Shown one piece after another: positions 12,701-24,700 of a DNA stretch of 64,000 nt. The stretch is from Augochlora pura (Eukaryota; Arthropoda; Insecta; Hymenoptera; Halictidae). Position 1 is the first letter of the stretch. Each line of letters opens with the position of its first letter. Under the pieces are notes generated by a model that saw only the letters and a list, made by a program, of their open reading frames with translations, did not search any database and was not told where the DNA came from. The stretch is from contig NC_135781.1 of the NCBI RefSeq assembly GCF_028453695.1, positions 34,916,777-34,980,776 on the forward strand, written 5' to 3'. Made by a program: the position numbers and the translations under genes.

Positions 12701-15700
12701 TTCGGATTCCGTTTTCGATTCGGCGCGCGAGACCGCGGTCCTGTCGCCCGTAGAATGCGCGCGTCGGTTTCCCTTAAATACAAACTATAAATAATTTCGA
12801 GTCACGAGACCAGCACACGTTTCGAGACTCGAGCCGACTCGAATTCGGTCAGAGCGCACGGTTTGTTGGACTAATTTTGTGCCGTGTACTCGAGTTCGTT
12901 CACCTGGCCGAGCGACGAATTTTCCGGCGAAACCGTAAGCGGAAATCGAATCCCGAACGAGTTGCCAACATTTGCCAGGTTGCGAACAGCCACCAAATTC
13001 TCGCGCGCTCCGCGGCGCGAACTTCCACGCGTTCGCTTTCGCGTTCTCCTTCGTCATCGTCATCGTCATCGTCATCGGCGTCGCGTTCGGATCCCGTTGA
13101 ATATTCAGGTTGCTGACGGTTCGCGGAAGTCGCGAGCTGCGAGCTGCGAGTTCGAACCGTTGGCCAACTGTTTTTGGTCATCGCGCTCCGGCGATTCGAT
13201 TTCGCAACCGAGCACGGCTACGAACACGTCTCGTCGCGCATTCGATTTCGATCCCGAGACAACGAGGGCATTGATTTTGACACGACCGTTTCCTCTCTGC
13301 CACGCGGAAAACGCGTACCGTGCTCTCGGAATAATATTCGAGGCGCGAGGATTCGGGAAACGAACGCAACAAAGCGTGCTCCTGCGATTCATTCGGATAA
13401 CAGAGGGTCGACCGACCGTGGCTATTTCGAGACTAGATACTCTTGCTCGCGCGAGACTCGGCGGCACGCGACGCCTCGCGACGATAGCTTCTCGAACGCC
13501 GACGATCGTTCCAGTTTTTCAATTGTTTGGAAAACGGAAACCGTCGAGCGCACCATCAGGCCTCGTCACCGTATCGTGGATGGCGGAATCGCGATAAGCA
13601 ACGGGACAGGAAGTTGCGGCTGTGGTCGAAAGCATCCGTTTAGTTTGCCGCCTAACCGAATCGTGTACGATTCTCCGTACTTTGTACAGTTCCACATCGG
13701 ATTCCATTCGTTCGCTTTCGCTCGCTGCGAAATCGTTTTACTATTTACTAACCGAAAGGTTCGTTCGTTCGTTTGGTCGTTTGAAGACGTTGACCAAATT
13801 ATTCTCGAGACGTTCAATTATTATGGGCTCCGCTCGTCGAATACCAATGCTGAGAACAAAGTTCTCCTCGAGTCTCGGTGAAAATCTCTGCGAGGATCGA
13901 AACTCGCGTGACCAATATCGATACACTGATAAGTAAAAGCGTTCCCGTAACTCGATTTCGGTATCCACGCGATTCGAAGCAACGGTAACGATGCAACGGT
14001 CGGCCGAGACGAATGTTTTCGCAAATAGGTTTTGCGAACGACGGTACATTCGTTTGCGAGTGCAACAGGAAGAATCGATGCGATAGAACCCAGTGATTAT
14101 CGACGGTTTGTCGGCAAAATGTAAATGCAGCTCGGGCGGAATGCGGCTCGGCGCGTTCGCACCGCCTTCCGCCGATCGTTGAGCGAGAACCGTGGCCGCG
14201 CGGCGGAGCGCCTAAATTCGTGACTGGAAATTCGGTGCAACGTGATCGTAAAGGAACGAGGAAATCGTAAACTCGTCGTCGGTTAGTGGCCGCCGCCGTG
14301 CTCGCGCGTTTTCCACGTGGCATAGGTTACGTAGCGCGTGGTCGCGTCACGGACGGTTCGATCGTTTCGTCGGTCGCGTGGTTGTCCGCGCAATTACGTC
14401 GAATCGGATATGCGAGTCCCTCACGGTCTTCCGGTTTTAATACCAACGACTAACCTCTCGAATAGGATGTTTATCAAATTTCTTTCTCGATGCCCAGGCT
14501 CCGAGGACCGAGACGGGGTCTTGTTTTAATCACCGACGCGTTCGCAGCCGGTGACGCGATACCGCGTCCAACGAGCCGGTGCAACGACCCGCGGACAACT
14601 CGCGGTTCGCGCGAGACTCGAGATCATCGCGACGGAATGCTCGCGATGAAATTCGGTTTACTTTTGCGCCATCCGACGGATACGAGCCAGCGATTGCAGG
14701 TTACCGGAGAACGAGTATCAGGGAAATTAATTAATAATACGATTTGCAAAGACAGATCGAACTACGCGTACGATCGCAGGCCGCGAGCCTGCGAATCGAG
14801 TCAAGATCGAGGCAAAATTGCCCGCGGATCGGAACCGTCAATGTCTCGTCGCGATCTAGATTTCGAGGTGCGGGCGTGCAATCAATTGGGTCGTTGATCG
14901 GAATCGAAGAAATTTGCGAAACCGTCGAGTGTCGGCTCTCGCGAAATCCAGACGACAAGCTACGAGCACGCACGATCCCCGTCGCACCCCGTTCCTCGTT
15001 CCTCGTTCCTCGTTCCCCGTTTTCCCTTTCCCGTTTCTCGAGTACGATTCGTTACGAGTTCCGACCAACCTGTTGCCTTTTATTATTACTACCGTAATCG
15101 CTGTCCCCGCTTTTACAATGTTTCAGAATATTCCTGGGATCGGTTCGCGAATCGTTTGGAAACGCAGTAACGAGTTGAACCCGTGTGTCGAAACTCGGAA
15201 AGGTGTAACCAATATTTACGCTGACGGGGAAACATCAGTAGCCAATGACGCCGTCGAAGCAAGAGTTTTTCTATATTTTTGTACGCGTGTCTTCGACCGG
15301 TTGCTATTTGTGTGCGCAACGATCGCGGCACGATCGACGTCGAAAGAAAATATATTTTGGTTCCGCCAAAAATAATAGTAAAAAGATACCGCAGAAACCG
15401 CCTGCCCATACATGGGCAATCTCGAGAGCAACTTTGAAAGCCTCGAATAATACGAACCGATCGTTTCGCGAAAAAATGCAAGTTCGGCTTCGGCGAATCG
15501 TTCCGCGGATTTCAATGTCGCGATATCTATGCGCGGGTCGCGACATATGACTCGCGAACCAAAGATTCTCGAGCGATAAGCGCGCGACGCTAGCAATCGA
15601 ACAAAGTTCTACAGGAAATCGGTGCAAGTCCGTCGACCGATCGATCCCTGGAAATCTTCTCCAACAAACACAGCGGCAATTCCATCGAACCGGAACACAC

Positions 15701-18700
15701 TCGGGCTACTTGGTCCAACGATGTCGGAACAGAGGGAAACGGCGCGATACGCGTTCCATCGCGAACGCTTACTTCCGGACAGAAGATTCGGCGTGCCGAA
15801 CGCGAACGTGCCCGGCTCTCCGCGAACTGACGTAGATCGCGCGCCTGTAGTTCCACATTCTTCGTGTCATGTCATGAACCCTCGATCCTTCACCGAATCT
15901 CGTTTTTTCTCCGATCACTCGAGGACCGTCGCCGCCGCCGCCGCCGCTACCACTACCACCACCGCCACCACCGTCCTCGTTACCGTGAATCGAATCGGAT
16001 CGGATCGGATCGGATCGCGAAGAAAGAAAACGCGACGGCGAGAGAACGTCGCGAGTACTCGCGTTCGAAAGCGCGCGCGCGCGCGCGATCCAAACTCGAC
16101 GACGGAACTCGTGCCACTGATAGCCGAGCCGCGATAACACCGATTCCGAAGCAGAAACGCGCACGCGTCGCGCCTCGTCTCGCCTCGCGTCGCGTCTGCC
16201 AGCTCCGCTCCAATCGCACGTGGCGAAGGTTACCGCGTCGGGAAGCGCGACTTCCGGTCCCCGATCGAGCCAACGATCGATTCCCGGTGCATTTCCGGAC
16301 GCTCGAACATCGATCCTCGATCTTTGACCCCTCGGTATCGATACCCTTCGCTTCATCGAAAATTTTTATCGAAAGAATCGAGACGGACGGAGGGAGAGCT
16401 TCCAAGCTTCCGTCTTCCGTCGGGAATCGGTCACCAAGAGGAGAGAATCGATAACCGTCTCCCTTGTCTACCTATGGCTCGAATTTGCCAGTTTCCGTTT
16501 CCGCGTTCGGAAAAAGATTCTCCGGTACGATCGGAAGCCTGGCAGTCGCTGCAGGAATGCGGGTCGCTCGATAGCCCCGAGTGGTTCTAGTTATTCGAAC
16601 TTGTAAAACTTTTAACGCATTCCGGGGACTCTGCGAACGCGTCACGTGGAATGTTCGCTGGAAGTCGTTCGTGTCGCGGATCTCGGGCACCTTGAATCGT
16701 TTCGTCGGGTTCTTTTCGTTTTTCATCGCGAGATAATTTGGTATCTGCGCTTCCGGCGAAATTCGCGTCCGTCGGACTCGCAACGACGGCTCTAGGGTCT
16801 CTAGAGGAGACGGACGGTACGTTCGGTCTGCAATTTAGACGGGGCGAATGCTAAGAGAATCCGAATGCTACCGTTTGACGCGTTACGCGTTCGACTCACC
16901 TCGAGACGCACCGTGGCCTTCGACAACCTGTCGTAGTCGACGGAGCCCTGCACGGAGAGCAGCTCCATCATGTAGTCGGCCTCTTGGACGGATTCGTGCA
17001 ACATTTCCAACTGCCTCTCGAATCTTCTCCAGAGAGCGAGCCTGTTCTTGAGCAACGCGAGCAAACGAGAGCACCTGGCTTCCAAATCGGCATGGACGTC
17101 CTGGAGGCCCGAGATGTCTCGCTCGACGCTGACGGGAGACACGGAGACTCTCGTCACGCTCGGCAGAGTGTGCAACATTTGTCGGAGAGCCATGATGTCC
17201 TGCCAGAGAATGGCCAGCTCGTCGGCGACCGATTGGCAGCGGTCGACCGCGGTCGCCACCGCGTCGCTTCCCTCTCGTTCGCTACCCTCGCATCCGTCCA
17301 GCACCGAGGCCTGTCGCCGATGGGCCTTCCGGATTCGGCCGATGCCTCGCTGGATCGCCCGAAGCCTCTCGCGGAGCAGTTGCGCGCCGTCCAATTCCTC
17401 GGCGATGCGGGACTCGATTTGCCGCGCGGACGGCAGCAGAAGCCCGACCTTCTCGCTCTCGGCCATCGTCGTCGCCAGAGCCAGCCGACCCAGCTCGTTC
17501 TGGATCAACGAGATCCTATCGAACAGCACGGTCAGGCGCTCGATGTACAGGTCCAGCTCTTCCTCCGTTCTCAGGACCCCGTGGAAGCTCTCGATCGTCG
17601 AGCGGAGCTCGTGCAACTCCCTCTCGAGCAGTCTCAGCTTGTCCGCCGGCGAGATCTCCTCCGAGGATAGCTCTCTGGTCACCTCCTCCTGAATCGCGTC
17701 GATCCGCTCGGATACGTCCCTCCAACGGTCTTGAATCTCCCCGTGGAACTGTCTCTGCAGCATCTCGTCCGACAGGGGGATGATCCTGAGCGCCTGCTCG
17801 AACCTGTTGTTCGCTTCTTCCCTGATGTTGTTGTGCACCTCGTACTGCGCCTTGAGCTCCTGCGTTGAAAACGACTTTATGAGCATGCGTTGCGAACGAG
17901 TGGAGCTATTACGCGATGTACCGATCCGACGATCGTTTCAAAATTCGGTTCAACGGGTTTGCCTCGTTCGCGGGACTTCGAACCGGACTCGTAGCGCCAT
18001 CGAGGCGAGGCGAGGCGAGATGACGCGCTTCGATAACGTAGATTTCTGTTGCGCGCGGCACAGTGGCGCCCGCGTTTACTCTACAAGTCGACTCTTACCG
18101 TCCCCACGGATCGTTCCGGCAAACGGTTCGAGCATTTCGCCGCTGCCCAAATTGGTGCGCTGTTAGGACGTTCAAAGATAGACCGGGAAAAATACTCGGT
18201 GATACATTCCTCGATCGAAAATACCGGAAACGCGCTTGAAATCGCCCCGAAAAAAAAACACGACGACTCGATAAAAATTAGCTATCCGTTGGCCGCGTTC
18301 AAACGATGCTTTTTACTCTTACCCAGAATCGACGAATACCACCGCTGCAAGGATCGCGCATAGATTCCAATTCCCTCTCAACCGTTGTCATCCAGTTCTC
18401 CACACGGTTCATCGACGCCTCGTGCTGGTGCCAGCTCTCTCGAAACGCCAGCAATCTTCTCAGCGAGGACTCGACGTTATCCCGCAGTTTCACGATCACT
18501 TCCAAGACTTCGCCGTAACGATCCTCGGGGTCCTCGATGTCTATCAGTTCCTGGAGCCCGCGCGCCACGCTCAACAGCCGGACGATTCTGGCATGGTGAG
18601 CAGCCACGTCCGTTACCAGCGACTGGAAAAACAAATTGGTAGATCGATCGGCGCGCGTCCGGCAGGTACGATCGTACGATCGCGTACGAACGCGACGAAC

Positions 18701-21700
18701 TTACTTGATACAAGGAGATGTACTGATCGTAATCGACCGAAGTCACCGTCTGCAGATCCGGAACCCGCTGATGAGCCACTTGCAGCCATCCCGTCTCCTC
18801 TTTGATACCCTGTTCGAGCAGTATCCATCTGGAAGCAGCCAAAGCCATCTGCTGCGCCCTGGAGGCTGCTTGGTCGAGCAGCGCGGTAGCCCTGCCGTGC
18901 AATTCCTCGTGCAGATCCGAATACTTGGTCCTGGTCTCGATGTCAAGGTTCCCTTCCAGCGACTCTAGGATCGCTCGACAATGACTCAGATTGACGAAAA
19001 ACTTTCTGTGCTTCTGCATCTCCTCCCGCAGGTGTTCGAGGCTCGTCACCGAGATGGGACTCTCGAGCAGATTCTCCGCGATCTCGGTGATTTGAGCAAA
19101 ATCCTTGAGAGTTTGTTCGTATTCCTCGGCGAGCGCCAACAGCTGCAGAAGACGTTCCCGTTCGGTCGCTACGTCGCGTTCGATCGTCTTCGTCAGTTCG
19201 TGGGCATCGTAGGCCTCCTCGGGGATCTGTTTGCCGGGATGAGCGAGCAGCAGCTCGCGGGAGGCTGCCAGCAGGTCCGACGTCTTCCACGCGTGCTCGC
19301 GATTCGCGTTCTCAAACTTGTCCAGCTCCTGCAGCTTCCACACGGCGGACGCCTCGACCTCGATCAGTTGACTCAGCCGAACTCGCTGTTCCTCCACCGA
19401 TCTACGCGCGCAAAACCGATAAACCGCGCTTTCGATTAGCCGAGCCGAGCGAATTCGTTTCCTTTTCACCAAGAAAATTGCTGAAACGCTTACCTGTAAA
19501 CGTTGCTCACGCCACCGACGAATTCGTCCCACCTGGCCATTTTTCCGGCGTAAGACTCGTCCTCGTCCTCGATGGCGTCCCTGATCGCGCCGAGCTGCCG
19601 CTTCACCGTGTCCAGACACTTTTGCAGATTAGCGCGCTCTTTGTCGCGAAATATAGACCGGACTCTCTGCCACGCTTCCTCCACCTCTCGAATATTCTCC
19701 TCCGCGCTGTTTGCCATGTTCGTCCAGACGACGCGGGATTCGCTGGGTTTCACCTTCTCCAAGAAGGTACCGTACTCGATCGGCCACATGCCGGTCGAGA
19801 TCGCGTTGATCACCAAGAGCATCTCGTCCTCCACCATCTCCAAGTATTCGTTGTTGGCGGCGCGTCTCAAATAGGACAGCTCCTCCCGGATATCGACCAG
19901 ACTGTACTCCACGAGCCTCGTGGCTCCTACTTTCTCCAGATAAGCGATGTGCAGGATGTTTCCTAAATGACTGGCCTTGGCGTTCTTCAGACTTTGCACG
20001 CTCCTCGACATATCCTTGAGGAGCTCGCTGCCGTGCCACGACTGCGATTGCTGCTCGGGCGAAGACGGTACGACTATGGAGACCGGGACTGCGATCGACG
20101 AACCGCTTTCCGCCGCTCCTTCCTTCGGACTCTTCTCGGGGGCAACGTCGACATCTCCGACGTCGGAGGAGAGCCGCTCCGACGACGGTTTCTTCTCCGA
20201 GTGGCCGTCTGCCGGCGGCAACTTTTCCTCGACGTTCTTCTTGGCGACCTCGGAATAGGATAGCTTCAGGGAGACATTGGGCGGCTCGGTCGACTGTCCA
20301 AAGATGGATCCGAGGTCTTTGTTCACCGACGACGACGACGGCGACTGCGACGGCGACGGCGACGACGAGATCTCGATCGTCTCGCGCCTCTTCGCAGCGT
20401 AGTCGCCTTCTCCAGGAAGGGCAACGATTGCCACCGCCTCGTCCGCGGTGCTGGCGTCCAACGAACCGTCCGTTGGCTTGTCGCCGCTGTCGGTCGCTTC
20501 CGACAACTCTATGGTCGCCCGCAACCGAATCTCGAACGACTCGAGCGCCGATTTCCCATCGACGTCGCCCTCGTCGGCTTCTTGTACTTGTACATCAGGT
20601 GCTACTGGAATTTCGGTATACTCCGCGGTCATCTTCCGCCGCGCTGACGTTGGTTCCGGAAAGCTTTCCTCCTCCTCCTCCTCCTCCTCCTTTTCGAGTT
20701 CCGTTCCTTCACGTTCCATCCGTGGGAATTGGTCGTCGTCGGTCTGCAGTTGGACGGACGCGAGCTCCTTGGTCTCGGCAGCGGTCTGCGCGGAGTCGTC
20801 GCGTGTCTCGGGAACGATCGGCGCGCAATCCGAGACACGTGGCTCCAACTCCTCGCTCTCGATTTGCACCGAGCTGTCCAGAGTTGTAATTTTGACCGGG
20901 GAATCGGCCCGCTCGGGCTCTCTCGGCTCGACAGCCGTCTGGAGATGATCGTTGGCCTCGATCTCGTCCTTTGCCGGAACGATCTCCGGAGTTGCAGGCT
21001 CGACGACCACCACGACGGTCTGAGACTCGGTTTCTTGGGTCTCTGGTCGTCCGGGACTCTGCACGGGCGTGGTCTGGGTCTGCGTCGCGTCCATCGGCGG
21101 TTCCGCCGTTGTCGAGACTGTTCGAACTTCAATGTCCAGATTCGCCTTGATTGGGCTCGCGGGTTCGAGGGTCTGGGACTCGGTGTCCTGGGTTTCTGCG
21201 CGTCTCGGACTCTCTTCGGGAGTCGTCTGTGTTTGCGCCGTTTCGATGGACGGATGCTCGATCGGATCCGTCGAAACGCTCGTGTCCAACAACATCGCCT
21301 TTGCCGGACTCGCTTGCTCGACGACTATCCGAGACTCGGTTTCTCGCGGGGTCGTTGTCTCGGCGGTTGTCTCTGGGCTCCCCCCGGGAGTCGTTTGCGC
21401 ATCCTTTACCGCCGTGACGGTCTGGACAGCGACGCCGGCTACTACCGGGCACCGCTTGGTCTCGTCCGGCGGCGGCGGCGGAGGCGTGGTCGTTTGCTGT
21501 CCAACGCTCGTCAGAGTTTTCTCGACGGTCTGGGTTTCCGTCTCCGCGTCCGCTGGCCGAGACACGGGCGACGTTTGCGCCTCGATGGACACCGTTTCCG
21601 TCGGGACGGTTTGAACCTGCGTCTCCTCCGTCTTGGCTGGAAAGACGGCCTCGTCCTCGACGGGACTCGTCTGCGTGGCGTACTCTTCGAGCCGCGCTCG

Positions 21701-24700
21701 AGGCGTCTGAGTGGCCGTCTCGCCGACCGGCGTCGTCTCGGCAACCTGTACCGCGGAATCGGTTGCTGGAAGCGGACAAGTCTGCATCTCGACGTGTCTA
21801 ACGGTCTTTTCGGGCTCCGAGCTCGGGGTCTGGCCGGCAAAGTCCGTCCCGGGCAATGGAGACGTTTGGATCCGAACGTTCGCCTCCTCTATCCTCGGCA
21901 CCTGCGTCTCCTTGGACTGTTCGGCGACTAGGCGGGGAGAGGTCTGGGCTTCTTCGTGGACCTCTCCCGCGTTCGTAGGGGACGTCTGCACAGCCTCGTG
22001 AACCTCTTCCACGTAGGGCACCTGCGTCTCCTTCGAGTCGGGAGCCGGCGGCGGAGACGTCTGAACCTGTTCGTGAACCTCTTCCAGCCTCGGCACCTGC
22101 GTTCCCCTCGACTCCTCGACGATTCGAGACGTCTGCGCATCCCGGTCAACGTCTGCACCCTTCTTGTCGGCGGCAGGCTCGAGGGACGTCTGCGCCCCTT
22201 TGTTCGCTTCCTCTATCCTCGGCACCTGCGTCTCCTTCGATTCCTCGGCCACTCGGGGAGAAGTCTGGACTTCACGATCGACGTCCTCCGGTCTTTCGGA
22301 CGTCGCGGGTTTCGGCGACGTTCCCGTCTCTCGAATCTCGGGCGGCGTTTTTTCCACGGGCTGTGGCGAGGTCTGTATCTCTTGGTCCAAAAACGCGCTG
22401 CTCGCGACCGGCGTCGCGGCATCGGGGGACGTTTGCGTTTCTCTAACTTTCGATTCGACGATTTCTCTTGCGCAAAGCGACAGTTCCGGAGAAGTTTGTG
22501 TTTCCGCGCGAGCCTCTTCGTCTCCGGTAGCTGCCCGAGGCGAAGTTTGCGCGGCCGTCTCAGCCGCTCGCTCCTGTTTCGGCGACGTCGCGACCGAGAC
22601 GAGTTCTCGAACGATCGTTCGACCGTCGGTCCGGCCGCGACGAGCCTCCTTCTTGTCCTCTCTCGGCTTTTTCTTCTTTTTCCTCTTGGTCGCCTTACCG
22701 GCGGCTTCCTCGGCGTCCGCCGGAGCCGCGACGTCACTGTAATCGGAGTCGTCGCTGGTCGTGTTCGGGAACTCGGAGTGCTCCGAGAACTCTTGCGCGC
22801 CTCTGACCCTGTCCTTCCTCTTTTTTCTCCTCTTCTTTGCCGTCGGCGTCGGCGTCGACATTGGCGTCGCGGTCTCGTCCAAGGACGCGGCGTTCGAAAT
22901 CGGCGTCCTATCGTCCGCTCGGTGGCATCCTTCCTCGGTTTTCGACAATGGCGATTCCACATCCGCCTCTGTCATCTCTCCTATATCCGGCCGTGGCGTC
23001 TCGGTGGCTTGTTTTGACGAATCCGACAACGACACCTCGATCTCCACCGACTCGGCAATGTTCGATATCGTCGTCGAGCTCGACTCGGGCCCTCCGTCCC
23101 CGGGCCCCGCCCGTTCCGTTCTCCTCGTCGTTCGGTTGGACCACCAGAGCGGCGACGTTTGAACGATCTTGTCGCGAATCGTCGAGACCTCTTCCCTGTC
23201 AGCCGGCAGCCGAATGTCCACGTCCTGCTGGACAACGCGGAACGGAGGGCCGGTCGGCTCGGCTTGGCTCCTCACGGACACCGTCGGTCGCACCTCTTCT
23301 CCTCCTCCCTCCTTCCTCACTGCCAACGAGATCTCGACCTTCTCGAACGGCTGCCGCGTCGGCTTGTACTCCGACTTGAGGGCTTCGTCCGCGCCCTCGC
23401 CCTCGCCCTCGCCCTCGTCCTCGTCCTCGCCCACGCACTCGCACTCGTACCCGTACTCCGGCTCGGGGACGAACGAAGCCTTGACCAGCTGTTGTTTCTC
23501 GGTGAACGACGGCGCGTCTTTCTTCGATTCGACGTCGCGAACCCGTGCGGCGACGCGCTCTTTGACCATAGCTCGCTTCTCCTCTTCGGCTTTCCTTCCT
23601 GAAATTTGAAGGGTCTGTAGGTCCGTTTCCGGGTTCGCCGGTTCCTCTCCGACCAACGGCTTATCGCCAGTATCTACGGTGCCGGCGGGGGTGCCGCGGT
23701 GCTTTGCTACATCTACCGTGCGAGCATCTACCTCGATACCGGGTGTTTCGCCTGTTACAGGTGCATCGACGGACTTACAAGTCGCCTTCTCGACGGTCGG
23801 CGGCGCGTCCGACGCGATGGAATCGATCGGCGAGGCGACCGATTCCTCCGGCGTCTCCCGCACTTTCACCTCTTGCATCGGGCTCTGCGAACCAGAGCAC
23901 GACAACCTTTCAGCAACGACGAACATCCGACTGTCCGGCAATTGCGATCTCGCGTCATCCGTTACCTCGATTCGAAACTGCTCGCCTTCGTACTTGTCGA
24001 TCAGGTTGGCAGTCGGTCCGCTGCTGTCCCCGCGATCGACGACGGCAGCAGCCGCCTCCTCTTCTCCTGTCACCGATTCACGGCGAGAACTCGCCGGCTC
24101 TGGATAGGTCGCGTCCTCTTTCGCCTCGGCGTCGGAGATTGCTTCCTCGACGACCGCGCCTTCCTTACAGCTCGCTGCTAGATAGTCCGTGAGTGGTATG
24201 TCCTTGGCGAACGCCCCGAAGAACGGTCCGAGGAGGGGCGCGCCGTCGACGACGCTCGTCTCGTCTTGGACGAGAACCGGGCTTTCGAGAACCGGGAACG
24301 GCCGTTCGTCGCTGGCCAGCAGCGTCCTGTGCTCCTCCCGTTTCGCCACGTTGATGCTGATCCGAGGAATGCTCTTCTCGTCGATCTCCACCTCCTCGGG
24401 CTCCTCTATCACCTCCTCCGTCGCCATCTCCTTTCCGTCGACGACCGTCACCTTGCGAACGATCCGCCTCGTCTTCCTGACCACTCTCCTGGTCACCTGC
24501 TCCACCACGGCGTGCACGCTCGACGTTTTCGCTCGCAATTCCCCGTCCTCCTCGGTCGACGACGTCCCTTCCTCCGACGGTGGCCGGAGAGGACCGCCGC
24601 CGCCGCCGCCGCCGCCGCTGCGAACGACCGTGCGCGTGTATCTTGGCGCCGACTCGTACTCCTCCGCGTTCGCGTTCGCGTTCGCGTCCGCGTCCGCTTC

